Positions 29,014 through 41,105 of a stretch of 64,000 nucleotides of DNA are shown here, in pieces. The translations under genes were made by a program, and so were the position numbers. Position 1 is the first letter of the stretch, and every line of letters begins with the position of its first letter. The DNA is taken from positions 1-64,000 of the forward strand of contig JAHLKG010000005.1 in assembly GCA_025526995.1 (NCBI GenBank), read 5' to 3'. The notes under the pieces are model-generated. The model was not told where the DNA came from. It ran no database searches and worked only from the letters and a program-made list of their open reading frames with translations. Source of the DNA: Powellomyces hirtus. Taxonomy: Eukaryota; Chytridiomycota; Chytridiomycetes; Spizellomycetales; Powellomycetaceae.

Positions 29014-32000
29014 CTTTTCCCAGAAAGGATGTGGATGACGGGATGAGTCCAGGGCGGAGAACCAAATTTCGTGAGTTTCTTTCTTCTGCTTTCAAATTTA
29101 CAATTCGCAAGGAGGGTATCAACTTTGTACTTGGGTTCTGCGGAATGTAGCAACGTGGTTACGAACCGAGCCGCACAAATCTACTCCTCGCTATGGTAGT
29201 TGACCCGCCGTACGGCGAAAAGGTAGAGCAGCAACATTGATTGGGTCATTGCTTGGCGATGGAAGGGCTAACCGTGGGCACGCTTCTGTGTCTTTGTGGA
29301 TGGGGCAGTGGACTCCCGTAAAACTGTCAAAGTCAACTGACCAGTTGCTGTGTGTTGATGGTGAATGGGATCCCACCACCACGGAGGGCGGAAGAATGAC
29401 ACCGATACAGATACACATGCAATCACAGACAGACTGCCCATCTGCATACGGGGACAGCACTTCTTTTTTCCCCAGGGGTTGGAAAAGCGTGCGCAAAGTG
29501 TGCTCAAAGCGTGCGGCGAGCAGGGAGACCTTCGTCACGCCGCGGTCACGCCTTTGGCAACTTTGTTCATAGTCGCGAAGAGGTGTGCATGTCGCGTTTT
29601 TGTGCTCTGATGACTTGCTACTACTTGACTGCCACCACCGCACCCGAGCGTGAGGTCACTCTGTCACCGTCGCTTCTCGAGCACCAACACACTCACACCT
29701 TGTGTCGCTCGCCTGACCCCCGCGGTGACTCTGCACGACTTTACCGACCCCACGCACCGGTGATGCGGAAGGAGACCAAAACCCATCCCATCGCTCCCGC
29801 AAATTTGTTGGCTTCTTACTATAACTCCAAATACACTCGTCACGCTGTGTTCGTTTTCTAAGATGCCAAACTCTCATGTGACATGATGTAATGCAAAGTA
29901 CATTTGTCCTGAGAACCCCTGCTACCATCCGCCATAACAAAGCCAAATTCTTTGTCATGCCGTGTGAGGTGAAATTTCTGAACTCCCAGACATCTGTCTT
30001 TTTTCAACTTTCTATACCGGTAGTCAAATGCGGACGATTTTATGATTGGTTTCATCTCACCGTCAGTAGGTAGGAAGGAGCATAGGTTGTTGGCATCCAT
30101 GGCTGAGATTATACTGCGAATCTTGATAGCCATCGCGGGGGATGTATAAAAGCTGTCGGACCAGAACCTCACGCGAGGGAGAGCCGAGATGCTTGAGGGA
30201 CTTGAGGACATCAAGAGGCAAATTCTTTAAGTGGAATTTATCATAGAGTAGGCATTGCCTATCGGGTGGTAAATTAAGCGGGAGTTATGCGCACCCGCGG
30301 GAGAACAAGTACATTGGGGAACCACGACGCAAAGAACAACCAAGGGGCAGCGAAACGGTCGGAATGAAACGGCAGGTACTGTATCACTTCATGAGGTTGC
30401 GTGAATGCTCCAGCCTTTTTCAGTAGGCAAGCGAGGGTGGTGCAAGTGCGCTTGCAAATCCTTGTGAATCGCCCATGCCAAGCCCCAAAAGTGTCTTTTT
30501 TTTCTAGTAGCAACGTAACGATCTCCGTTCTCAGAGCTGTTTTTGGGTTCGTGACGTGGAACGGGAATGGTGCAAGAAACACCAGCCAACTTCAGTCATT
30601 ATCTTAACAGCAAAGCATCGTATGTTTCACATCTCGAACTGTAACTGCCACACTTTTCTCTGTATGCTGGACCATACGCAAACTGACTGCTGTTTGAATC
30701 AATGGTGTGTTGGAAGTCACGACGGACGTTTTGGCAAACGCAGGTGCAGATTCTTGTTAGTAAGAACTCTATCACCGGATAGTAGATTCCATGCGAAAGG
30801 CCGGCAACATTATATATACGGCAGTTCAGCTGTCGCTCTCACTTTCCTTTTCTCACCTCCGATTGCTTACGCGCGACGCGCTTTCACACACCACACACTG
30901 CACGCGTGAGAAGCCAATAGCGACTTGTGATCGGACCATGCGGGTGACAAGCAAACAACCAAAGGTGGGCGGTGGTTCACACATTGGTACGCGGACGGTG
31001 GACCTCTGTCAAGGTTGATGACTGTCAAGTCAAGCCTTGGCAAAGGAGAAGAAGAGGGTGTGCGGATGATGTACTGCACTTTGCAAGATGTCACCAACAT
31101 AGTCATACGCCGCACTGCTCAACAGAAATGCAGGATGACTCATTGATTGGTGGTGGCTATTAGTTTTCTTCCGTCCCCGGGACTACCGGCTATCCCCAAT
31201 GTGTGACATGTGCGACAAGTAAGCGGCGTCTACATGCGTGATCGGCATTCTGGCAACCCTCATCACTTATTAGGGCGACTCGAAGATGCAGCAGCCCAAC
31301 TAGACAGATATATGGATGCTCTTTCTCCCATTTTAGTTGGATGTTATCAAATGAACGAATCATCTTCTCATGCAGAAAAACACGGGATCAGTGTCTCGCT
31401 TTACCCTGCCCCCCTTGCATCTTCCCCTTGCAATCAACATTGGACTATGATGGTCAGCTTTCAATTTCCAACCTCAGATGTACGCATGTAACTGTGCGCA
31501 TAAATAATCGTATTTTGCCTAAATTGAAGGGAATAATAAGTGACATGGCTGAATCACAAGGGTGAATCCTGGCCGTTTGACTGCGCGCATGTGGTCGGGC
31601 GATTGGACGCCTCAGAGGCCCATGCATGCCCACGTTGGTTGGATGGCCAAACGTCACATTCGGCGTCACACCAGCCGGTCAGCCAGCGCCAGCCCGCGTC
31701 GCCGATTGCCCTGCCCCGTTTCTGTTTCTGCGATTGATTCAGGATAAATGCCTGTACATAAACAATATCTATAGAGAAAATGACTACACGTTGGCAGTCC
31801 CATCGGCAATCTATTGTCTTGCATTGTCATCACTGGAGAAACACGTGTAGTTTCTGGAAGTGTGAGAAACGCGACCCTTAAAAAGGCAGACCCTCACGCG
31901 CGTGTTTCTCCCCCTTTGGTTGATCCGACTGACTGACACTCTCCGGGGGAAAAGCGGGGGTCGATCGGGGGTTCTGTGGATGTGCAAAGACAGACAAACA

Positions 32001-32436
32001 AAGCAAACAAACCAAAGGCGGGCTTTTGGGTAGATATTGTTGCTTTCACAGCATAAGCAAGCACAGGGGATATATAGATAGGGTTGGCCTGTAATCCTCC
32101 GCTCATGCGTAAATCCTAACCTGCCGTCAAAACCACGGGCTGGTTTCCCATCCGAGCACGCTCCGGGGACATTTCTCGACGACAGCTCCTTTTCCTTTAT
32201 CCTCACCCCGGCGAGATCCTCCTCCGTACAGGACCTGCCTGAAGTGTTCTATCCGTCGTTGCTCCGACTGCGCGTGTTCGTTCCTGAAGGTCCTTCCGCC
32301 TGTCAAATACGACCACGTTTTGCTGCAATCAAACTTTCTGGGACAAAGCACAACGCAACAGCTAGCGTTTCTTTCGACGCCTAGTCGAAAAAGCGGCGCT
32401 CTCTGCCGGACGCTGAGGGAGTTGTGGTGGATTATC
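29014..32436. other. Gene-poor region of 3.4 kb
   Basis: No frame with a recognisable domain or a convincing chain of splice sites. Many short frames of 60-150 codons exist on both strands; the longest (29858-30214 minus, 31811-32206 minus, 29191-29643 minus) have no motif. A TATATATA-containing element lies near 30812. Long regulatory DNA, UTRs or noncoding transcripts are possible. Confidence 0.5.
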
Positions 32437-33240
32437 ATGGCGGGTAGCGTGCAAGGTTGCCGTGGTCGGCCTTTGGTTCTTCCCATACGTGAAATAAGGT
32501 AGATACATCGAAGCTTACGATCAGTACTCCGCCTCTTTTTACAATCTTGCTTATGCGTTCACTCTTTCTACATTGACAGCGTGCTCGTCTGGGCCGCATT
32601 CGATCTCCTGGTCTCAGTCACAGTGACAGTCATCGCAATCACGGGATTTGTCACTGCGGGCACTGGTAAGGTCTTGCCGATGGGACAAACCACTGCATCT
32701 TTGCATTTGGAACACCTCTGATTGGAATCATCAAACCTCAGCAGCATCGCAATCTCTGGGTCCCCTCTTCGGACTCGCGACCGCTTTTGCCGCAGTGCAT
32801 CTCGTCAGCACGTCCGGTCGCGCCGTTTGTCTCTATCGTGCGCGCTGTGCACGTATTGCAAATGCCGCTATGCCGACAAGATCTGCCCGTGCGCGGACGG
32901 TCTCACAGTAAGTATCAAGTGGAGTGTGATATGGCAAAATACAACCAGCTCGTGCGCTGTTGAAATGGGAGTTGACATCAACTTGTCTCTTCATTCGCTT
33001 GGTGGTCACGTTTTTAGCTCTATCTATCAATGTAATACTCCACAAACCCAGCAGCACCTGCTAGCGCCCACGCCGGACGAGGTACATACCAAGAAAAGCG
33101 GTGTAGCGGGTATGTCATCTTACACTACCAAGGTCGGGAGGCTGTCTCACTCATCATACCTCTCGGTCCAGGACCCGTCCAATTCACGTTCCCTATGGCG
33201 CCCGCCCAGAAACTCTACCTCTCCTCTCGCGCACGGATGA
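32437..33240 (+). CDS. Small putative membrane protein, four exons
   Basis: A chain of phase-consistent exons, 32437-32498, 32580-32665, 32742-32907 and 33018-33240, gives 178 residues. The start MAGSVQGCRGRPLVLPIREI leads into a hydrophobic segment (VLVWAAFDLLVSVTVTVIAI) and then a second one (LFGLATAFAAVHLVST), followed by basic residues and a Ser/Pro/Gln-rich tail. I recognise no family. The last exon runs 46 bp into the annotated start of the CCR4-like gene in another frame. A weaker acceptor at 33063-33064 would instead join exon 3 in frame to the CCR4-like protein, so the 3' end is open. Confidence 0.4.
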
Positions 33241-36114
33241 ATTCAGCGCCCATGTGCCTTACCATCGACCCAAATGCCCCACCGTCCAACGACCGCAAAG
33301 ACAGCGGGGTGAGCGATATTGGACACAACGTTCCCTGTTCTCCCTTACTTCCTCGGGCCCTACCACGGCCGGCGACAATATCATCTACGGAACCCATTGA
33401 GATCATCATCCATCGACCATCACCATTGATGGAAACGCCTGCTGCCGTACAACCGTTGCGGAAAGACACCGGGTTTGAAGACCAAAAGAAGACCGTTGAC
33501 CATGTTGCGATTACTGTGCATGAGGAAAAGGATGTGAGACTCAGTGAGTCACCGATGGCAATGACAACTTCTTCGGGCTCCGAATGTGGGCATGTGTCTG
33601 TCACGATCATTCCGATGGATGATATGAATCAGACAACTTGCCATTCGGTGGTATCCAAAACCCCGATTCAACAAAAGCGACGTTCGGCGCTGTCGGCGCT
33701 CTCGGTCGATGCTCCGCCGTTCACACCTCTTGCTCTCCAATCGGACCACATGACCAGCGGCCTCGATCTGCACAAACCTCAGCCTTATGTGCAAAACGTG
33801 TGCGGTGACAATATCGTGAAGAGTACACCTATGGCGACGTCCTCTGCTGCGGCTCCCACCGCCGTATTCCACGCTGAGGTCGTGTCAGCAGCTCAGCACA
33901 TCACGCCTACTGATGAGCAACGATGCAAGAAGAAGAAGGACGGACTCTCTCCCTCCAGGCCATGCAGTCCGGCATTACCGGTAGCTCTGCCAGGCTGTCC
34001 ATCAACAGAACCCCGCCGTGACTTTATCCAGAGTTTTGCAGCAGCAGCAGCCGCTTCCGCTAACCCGCGGCCCGAGCGCCAAATGACAGCTAAAAGGACG
34101 GCCGGTCGAACCATCAAATACGACACAGAAACGCTGCTCTCATTGCGTTCTCGAGCAAGCGACATCAGCGGTAAACTCCGCGCACCCGCCGAAATCACAG
34201 TGACCACCCCGAAAGAGAATACCGTCATCGTTGCTCATGGTCCCGACGGCTGCCCATTGCTATCCGTACCGGTTTCGTGCCCGTCACCATCATCGTCCGC
34301 CACCATCGGGGAGGGCGGCACTATCGATATGAAAACAGCTCTAATCCCACATCGCAAGTGGGTGAACGCGCAAATGCGGAAGGCGCGGACGGCAGCAGAA
34401 TTCAGCGTCATGACGTGGAACGTGTTGGCACCAATGTATCTGACTCGGGAAAAGTTCCCCGCGCTGGAACCACAATGGAGAGAGTGGGGCTACAGGAAAG
34501 CGAAATTGCTGGATGAAGTCATCTACTATAGCACTGATGTGGTCTGTCTTCAGGTAAGAGACCAAATCGGTTGGGTACTATTTTACACTGAATGCGGAGA
34601 ACTCTTGGCTCATCTTATAATGTCAACCTCTTTAGGAACTGACACTAGAAGATTTTGAGACATTCTTTGCACCCCGCCTGCACGCACTCGGATACGCCGG
34701 CGTATACCGTGAAAAAATGCGTGCTCCTTCACCCCTCCAGTCCCCGCGTCCCACCAGTCCCAGCAGCAGCAGCACCACCGACACCACATTCAGCAGCACG
34801 AGCTCAGACAGCGGGACCGACAGCGCCATTTCACTCTCGCTCCCCTCACCGCCCGGCGCCGATGGCTGTGCTTTTTTCTACAACACCCGCACCTTTCATC
34901 CGATTGCGATCGACACGTTTTCGTACCCGGAGCTCGCATCGAAAATGCTGGATCAAACACATGATGTGAGCGTGGATGTTCTGAGGTTCCCCAATACCGG
35001 CATCCACGCACTGCTGAAACATGCAAAGACCGGGAACTATGTGAGGGTGGTTACCACCCATTTGCACTGGAACCCGGCGAACGAACGTACAAAGCTACTT
35101 CAGGCGGCGATGTTGATGGAGTACCTTGCCAACAACAGCTTCGGCAACAACGACAACACAAACAGTGACGATGAGCGAAAATCGAACTCTAGGAAGTCTC
35201 ATCGCGGGCAGCACCAGCAACAACAGCAGGATAAGAAACAGAAGAAGCATGGCGTTCCAGATATGAAATCCATTCCTATTGTGTTAGCAGGCGATCTCAA
35301 CTCGATGCGCGGCGAACGCGTCATGGAATTTCTTCAAACAGGGGCAGTGGACGTCACTGGCGACTGGGGATGGGTCGGTAAAGACTACGCGTCCCTCACC
35401 GTTCCCGCTTGGCCCCCTACTTTGACCTTGCCACCACCCTCTTCACCCTCACTCAAACCACTCACGATCTCCACGACACCAACGCACCTCACAAACCCAC
35501 TCAAATTTACATCCGCCTACCCGGTCTCACTGCTGCCATACACGAACAAGACTACCACATTCGAAGGCACAATCGACCATGTGCTGTACACGGCGAACAC
35601 GTTGAGTGTCAAGGATGTGTTGGGACCCGTGGAGGAAGGGTGGTTGGTGGGCGACGGGGTGAAAAGTTTGCCGACGGCAAGTTGCGTGAGCGACCATTTG
35701 TGCTTGGCGGTCTGCATCGCATGGAAACAACAACAAAGCGGGAATGGTTCCGGCAATAGCAGGGGAAATGGCAATGGCAGCAGCAGTCAGGTTGGAAGCG
35801 GAGACAAGACGGCGGGGGGAAGGAAGGTTGCACGAGGATGTGGAAAGCCGCCATCCGCGTCGTCGCGGAAGGAGAGTGTTGGTGGCGGTCCTCATCGTGG
35901 CGGCAATTCCCGCAGCGGGGAAAAACAACATCAAAAACAACAACCGCACAGGACGGGAGAGTTGTCCAATATATCGTCTTCGGCGGCGTCATCCGCGTCA
36001 CATACTTGGAGAAACGCGGAAGGCACGACAACACGAAGAGAGAGGGATGTACCCTCGCTGAAAAAGTCGAGACGAAGGACGCGGCCGGCGCCCACTGCTG
36101 CAAATACTCGCTAG
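33195..36114 (+). CDS. CCR4/nocturnin-like endonuclease/exonuclease/phosphatase family protein
   Basis: Two exons, 33195-34553 and 34636-36114, across an 82-bp phase-0 intron, give 945 residues. The first 400 are Ser/Pro-rich and probably disordered. The catalytic domain begins near 402 with FSVMTWNVLAPMY, then VVCLQELTLEDF across the splice, VTTHLHWNPA, IVLAGDLNSM, GTIDHVLYT and CVSDHLCLAV, the ordered metal and phosphate-binding motifs of CCR4-type 3'-5' poly(A) exonucleases. It may shorten mRNA poly(A) tails; the Leu-rich repeats of true Ccr4 are absent. A Ser/Thr insert (about 480-510) and a Gly/Ser/Asn and basic C-terminal tail are low complexity. The start is uncertain: ATGs at 33195 and 33237 are both possible, and the frame is open further upstream. 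Confidence 0.88.
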
Positions 36115-36626
36115 TGCCTTTCTGTATTCCCTGTATCAACCTGCTTTGCGAAATAAGTGTGCGAAGGGTGAATCTGCTCCTCAGTGCACAATAATCTAGT
36201 ATAAAATAATCTTTTTGGAACCAGCTAAGAATTGGATCTCACAATTGCCATCTCGTTTTCTGACAACAAAAATTCATATTATGGAACAATTTTTTGAAGA
36301 AAGACCAACAGTCCAATTTGCTTTACCATAAAAGCAGTTCACAGGCCACTGTTTGAAGGACATAAATTGCTTTTTGATTTGGAGTGTAGAGTCTGAATAT
36401 GTTGTTGTATATTTCAATATATACACATTTTTGTACCGCTAAAATTCTAATAAAGAATACCTCGAGGTCAAAGGCGGACAGGAGCCAATAACCCGTAGGG
36501 GCAAGGACGCCCACCGTAAGGTGAAATCACGGTTATTCACAAAATCAACCGTAGTCTTATAAAATCAGTGATATGAGTTTCAGAAGAGGAACAGTCGAGT
36601 TGTCCAATTCACAATCCCGTTCTGAG
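36115..36626. other. Convergent 3' region
   Basis: AT-rich DNA between the CCR4-like and oligopeptidase genes; no gene recognised. Contains several AATAAA-like signals around 36300-36450. Confidence 0.55.
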
Positions 36627-39198
36627 TTATTCAACCCCCGGCGCAGCACCATCCGCCGCATCCAATCCCAGACTTTTGAGGAACCAATCATCTCTCGGTT
36701 CTCTACCCAGGAAAGCATGCACCAGGTGTCCACCGTCTTCACTACCGCCCGGTTTGAGAACTCTGTCGCGGTACTCTTTGCCCGTTTGTGGGTTAGTCAG
36801 GCCTTCCTTCTCGAATCTCGAAAAGAACATGTCGGCGGAAAACACTTGCGAGTACAGGTATCCGTAGTACGACGAGTCGTAGCCGCCCATGATGTGGCCG
36901 AACGCAGCTTCCGGATGGGTTGCTGGGATAGATGGGAGGAGGGTGATGGAAGTTCGGAGGTCGTGCCAGAGTTGAGTTGGATCGACCGAGTCGGGTGCGG
37001 CCGTGTGGAGGGTGTAATCGTAGGTGGCGAAGAAGATTTGCCGAAGAGTGAGAAGAGCGGAGTTAACGTTGCGGGCGCGCACGAGGGAGGTGGCGAGGTG
37101 GTCGGGGAGACGAGCTGAGGAATCCTGGTAGTGCGCAGACAGTTTCTCGAGAATGGTTGCATCCCAACACCAGTTTTCGAGCATCTGCGAGGGGGCTTCG
37201 ACGAAGTCACGCTCGACGCGGGTGCCGTGGAAACGTGGGAAGTTCGTTTTGGCGCAGAGCTGGTGCATGACGTGGCCAAGTTCATGGAAGTAGGTGATGA
37301 CTTCGCTGTGTTTTAAGAGGGAAGGTTTGGTTGCCGACGGTTTGCTAAAGTTGCCGACCATGGCGCAGACGGGGTACTGACGTTGCCCGTCTTTGTTCTC
37401 TGCGTGCGCTCCATCGCAGCCTGGCTGCAGTCCAAAGACAGCTAAAAATCTTGGTAAATAAGCCGGGTTGTTTCTTCTTCTCTTTTAAATAGAGACCAAT
37501 TTTGACTTACCAGCATGGGTGAACTTGCCGTCCCTCGGGTGCAAATCCAAGTAGAACTGACCCATGAAGTCCCCGGACGCGTCAGCAACATCAAACAAGC
37601 GGACATCCTCATGCCAGACCGAGGGATTCTTAACCTCCGTAAACTTGAGGGACAGTACCGTTTGGTACAACTGGAGCATGCCCTGCGTGACAACCTCGAG
37701 ACTAAAGTACTCTTTGATATGTTCGTCATCGACCTGGTATTCTTTCTCCAACAGCAGGCGGTTGTAATAGTTAAAGTCCCACGAGTTAATCTTGTTGTCA
37801 GAAGACAGGCCGAGGGCGGCCTGCTCCTGTTTCTTGAGGTCCAAGAGATGTTCCAGCTCGCTTTCCGCGAATGGTGTGAGGCGCGTGCGGAGGTTCGCGA
37901 GGAATTTGTTGACCGTTTCGGGCGTTTTGGCCATTCGCGTTTCGAGGATGTACGAAGCGTGCGACTCGTATCCCAACAAGGTGGCAATCTGAGATCGAAT
38001 TTTAATAGCTTCTTTGAGGATCGGAACGTTAGCGGCGCATTTTTGCCCGTTGGTGGTGTCGAGGCGTTTACGCGTTTCCTCCCGTTTGGCCATCCGGAGA
38101 GTGGGAATGATGTCGGGATATTTCATTGTGACTGCCAGCTTTTCCTTCCCGTCCGCCGGATCGGTCTTCTTGCTCAGACCCTCCAGAAAATCGTAAGGCA
38201 TACCGTCCAGTTCTTCCTGAGTGAACCTAGTACACGCAAGAACAATCAAATTGATTAGTTAAGGTCAATCAACAGACTAGCAGCACTTTCCCAAGACCAA
38301 GTAACGTACAAAATCTCCGTGGTGTCACTGTTCATGTTCTTGCTGAATTCAGTGCAGAGATCCGCAAGCTTCTTCTTCAGAGCTGAGAGCTGATCACGCT
38401 TCTCTTTCGGCAACGCAAGTCCGTTTCTAGACAAGTAAGCAGAGACGCCCAATCATAAGCGGTCTATGGTTTCTGGACAGAGCGGTCCTCCGCGTCTGAT
38501 AATACCTCTTGAAATCACGCAGCGTGAATGTGACATATCTCTCGCTTTCCGCATCCAATTTCTCCTTCTTATCAGCGGCAGCTTGCACCGCCTTGTAAAG
38601 ATCCTCACGCATCTTCTGCTCAATGTCAAAGTCATCCAAAAGCTTCTTCGCCTCAACCGCAGCATCGCGAACATCCTTGTGAGGCGACACGTAATGCGGG
38701 AAGGTGACCTGTCAAAGGGGACATAAACGTCAAAATATGTGGGAATGGAGATGGTGTGACGCGTTGGAGCCTCACGTTGTTTGACTCGAGCCCAAACCAC
38801 GCATCCAGCTTGGCCATTGGCAAGAGCACCGATTCAAAGTTACATTTCTCGGCGGGCAGGCTTGCGATAGCGTCGAATGCGGTTTTGGCTCTTTTGATGA
38901 TCTGGTTGGTCGTGTCCGAGATCTCCGCGGCGGACATGGTCAGGCGGAGCTTGTTGCGCGCAGAGTTGGTAGGTGAGGCCATGACTTTGGTTATAGTAGT
39001 GGTCGTGCTGTGGCTGCGAATGTGCGGAGGGTACCGAGAGACTGTCTGTGGGGATTGTCGTGTCGCAAAATGGAGAGCGCGAGGCGGAAGTTTGTTTCTT
39101 GACAGGAACGGAGTTGCCGTCTGTTTTCTGCAGAGAGTGCTGACTCTTGTTGCGATTGACAGAGTGTTTGCTGTTCTTGGCAACAAAAGTTTGGGCAT
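36627..39198 (-). CDS. M3-family oligopeptidase (thimet/saccharolysin type), likely mitochondrial form
   Basis: Five exons, 39198-38776, 38708-38506, 38426-38310, 38226-37511 and 37441-36627, introns 67-83 bp, give 757 residues. The zinc site is FHELGHVMHQLC near residue 539, with the third ligand in EAPSQMLENW downstream, as in M3 peptidases; GLQPGCDGAHAENKDGQRQY and AMVGNF precede it. The enzyme should cut short peptides in cytosol or mitochondria. The first 85 residues (MPKLLLPRTANTLS onward) are rich in Arg, Ser and Thr and nearly free of acidic residues, like a mitochondrial presequence. A second in-frame ATG (MASPTNSARNK) follows directly, so alternative starts could make a cytosolic form. 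The frame extends upstream of 39198 without an ATG. Confidence 0.93.
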
Positions 39199-39797
39199 GC
39201 CAAAACACAGTTGTCCAAATTTCACACTTCCGTTGTAGTGAACGTTAAACGTCACGCGGGGGGAAGAACACAAAATGACACTCGGCGACGCGTGCGCCAC
39301 AACCCATTCGTTCGCTTTCTTTTCAAACTACTCCCACACATCCTTTCCCCCCAAATCCCAAGGACTAGGCAAAGTGCATAACATGACTGCCCAGTCCATC
39401 AGGGCCCCCCGCAGAAACATGTTTTCTCGCCAAAATGAAAGACTTTGGTGGGATTTTGCCCGGCGGAACGGAATAGAAATCGGGCTTATCTAAAAATAGC
39501 CAGATCGCGCGCGTAGGGGGAAGGAACCCCACGAAACCCAAGAATTGGCCAGAACATGAATACCGCCGAAACCCTAATTAAATAAACCAAACAGACTTGT
39601 TTCTAACACACTCTCGCAATCGGTATTTTGCATGGTCATCTATTTTCTGTTGATCGGGAGAAGCGGAGACAGTTTCGCTACCCAGAACCATTAGTGATCC
39701 CACCGATCTTCTATTTGAACCCGCGTCATTAACGTCCCTTCCCCCGCCGCGCGCCCGCCAGTAACAACCTGTCTGCATCGAATATCATTCTGCAAAG
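39199..39797. other. Divergent promoter region
   Basis: Shared upstream DNA of the oligopeptidase and the GNAT-like gene; no gene recognised, no clear TATA box. Confidence 0.55.
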
Positions 39798-40790
39798 ATG
39801 CGTGAGAAGGACCCTCTGTCCACCCTTTCCAAGCTTAAGCAGTACCTGCCCGGCCACCACACAGCAAAGACAGCGAAACCCGCCGCGGCCCCAAATCAGA
39901 AGGACGCTGTGAAGCAAGCCTACCATGATCCCGCCCAGCAAACAACGATTTCAATTGCCCACTTGAACAAGGACCTTCCTCCATTGCCCACTGCGTCACG
40001 TCTTTACAAATACGGGCTTCCGGAACCATTAACACTTCCCCGAATAACGCGCTCCGAAGTCACCGACCACGACCTGACCGAAGAACACATCCCTGCCGCG
40101 CTGTCTATGATGTACGAATCACGCCATTACTCCACAACGTACCGCGACATAGAGTTTGGCGAAGAAGAATATATGGCTGTTTTCGGACGACGGGTGCGTT
40201 CTTGTAAGAGCCATCTGTCAATATGCCTGACCGTCACCGATCCAGCCACAGGAAAACAAATCCCTGCGTTTGTGACGGCTGTGAGCGATCTGCGTGAAAC
40301 ACTGGACGCCTGGAAAGCAGCGCAGGTTGAAGCCTCCGCTTCTACAAGTCGAAGAAATAGCCGCACCAGCCTCAACGGTCAGAGCCGTGCCCCGTCACAA
40401 ACCACACCACCACCTTCCATCGCCATCCGCACATTCCTCGAGTGCGGCCGGCGAACAATGTCAATTCTGTATGACAAGTTCCACGACATACCGGTCGGAA
40501 CTCTGATCTACGTCGGAGGCACCGCCGCCAGCAAGAGCGTGGCGGGCACAAACATTTCTCTTTACGCCATGCAGCTCGTGACGGACAAGGCCCGACGTGC
40601 AGGTTATGCTGGCTCCACCGGATGGTCTTCCCACCCTGCGATGCTGAAAGTGGCAAAAAGGTTCGGGGCGGCGGAGATTGGTCACGTCGATGGCAAGGAC
40701 ATTGAGATTGCTGGACGGAAACTGTATGAGGAACGTGGGATTGAGGAGGTGGGCACTATCTTTGCAGGGCCATTACCGAATTTCGTCTAG
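39798..40790 (+). CDS. GNAT-like (N-acetyltransferase fold) protein
   Basis: A single exon of 330 residues. The N-terminal 60 residues are Lys/Pro/Ala-rich. The middle (DHDLTEEHIPAALSMMYESR, then EYMAVFGRRV) and the last third (GTLIYVGGTAASKSVAGTNI, then LVTDKARRAGYAGSTGWSSH and AMLKVAKRFGAAEIG) resemble the GNAT order of acetyl-CoA-binding motif A and a following 'aSh.a..kl..klGf' block. A Ser/Arg-rich insert (about 175-205) separates the halves. Fold assignment is inference from pattern only; the acetyl-CoA pyrophosphate loop (Q/R-x-x-G-x-G/A) is not clear, so it may have lost catalysis. The start ATG is the first in the frame. Confidence 0.75.
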   Translation: MREKDPLSTLSKLKQYLPGHHTAKTAKPAAAPNQKDAVKQAYHDPAQQTTISIAHLNKDLPPLPTASRLYKYGLPEPLTLPRITRSEVTDHDLTEEHIPAALSMMYESRHYSTTYRDIEFGEEEYMAVFGRRVRSCKSHLSICLTVTDPATGKQIPAFVTAVSDLRETLDAWKAAQVEASASTSRRNSRTSLNGQSRAPSQTTPPPSIAIRTFLECGRRTMSILYDKFHDIPVGTLIYVGGTAASKSVAGTNISLYAMQLVTDKARRAGYAGSTGWSSHPAMLKVAKRFGAAEIGHVDGKDIEIAGRKLYEERGIEEVGTIFAGPLPNFV

Positions 40791-41105
40791 TTAGGGGTCG
40801 TAGTATTTTGCAACGCACCTGGAAACAGTTTCCATAGGGTTTACAATAATGATTGTACTCACATGAACTGTTCAAGTGGGAAGAACGCGCCCTCTTTGCT
40901 TTCGTGCTCGTACATCTTCCCATTTCGCCCATCGCTCAATCATATTAGTTGCTCCTCCCAGCGTCACCTTCGAAACACCACTGAGCAACAACCACAGAAG
41001 GACCATTGGGGAGAGTTTGCCTCTGCCAACTCTACTGTATATAGTCGGCTGGTCACTGAGTAACTCCCACTCGCAAGATCTCGCATCCATTCCCTCGTGT
41101 ACGAA
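40791..41105. other. Intergenic region
   Basis: About 315 bp between the GNAT-like and multi-Myb genes; no gene recognised. Confidence 0.6.

Noticed and set aside
29191..29643. Coding gene of 150 codons on the minus strand
   Set aside because: Frames of similar length exist on both strands here, none with motifs, hydrophobic leaders or splice partners.
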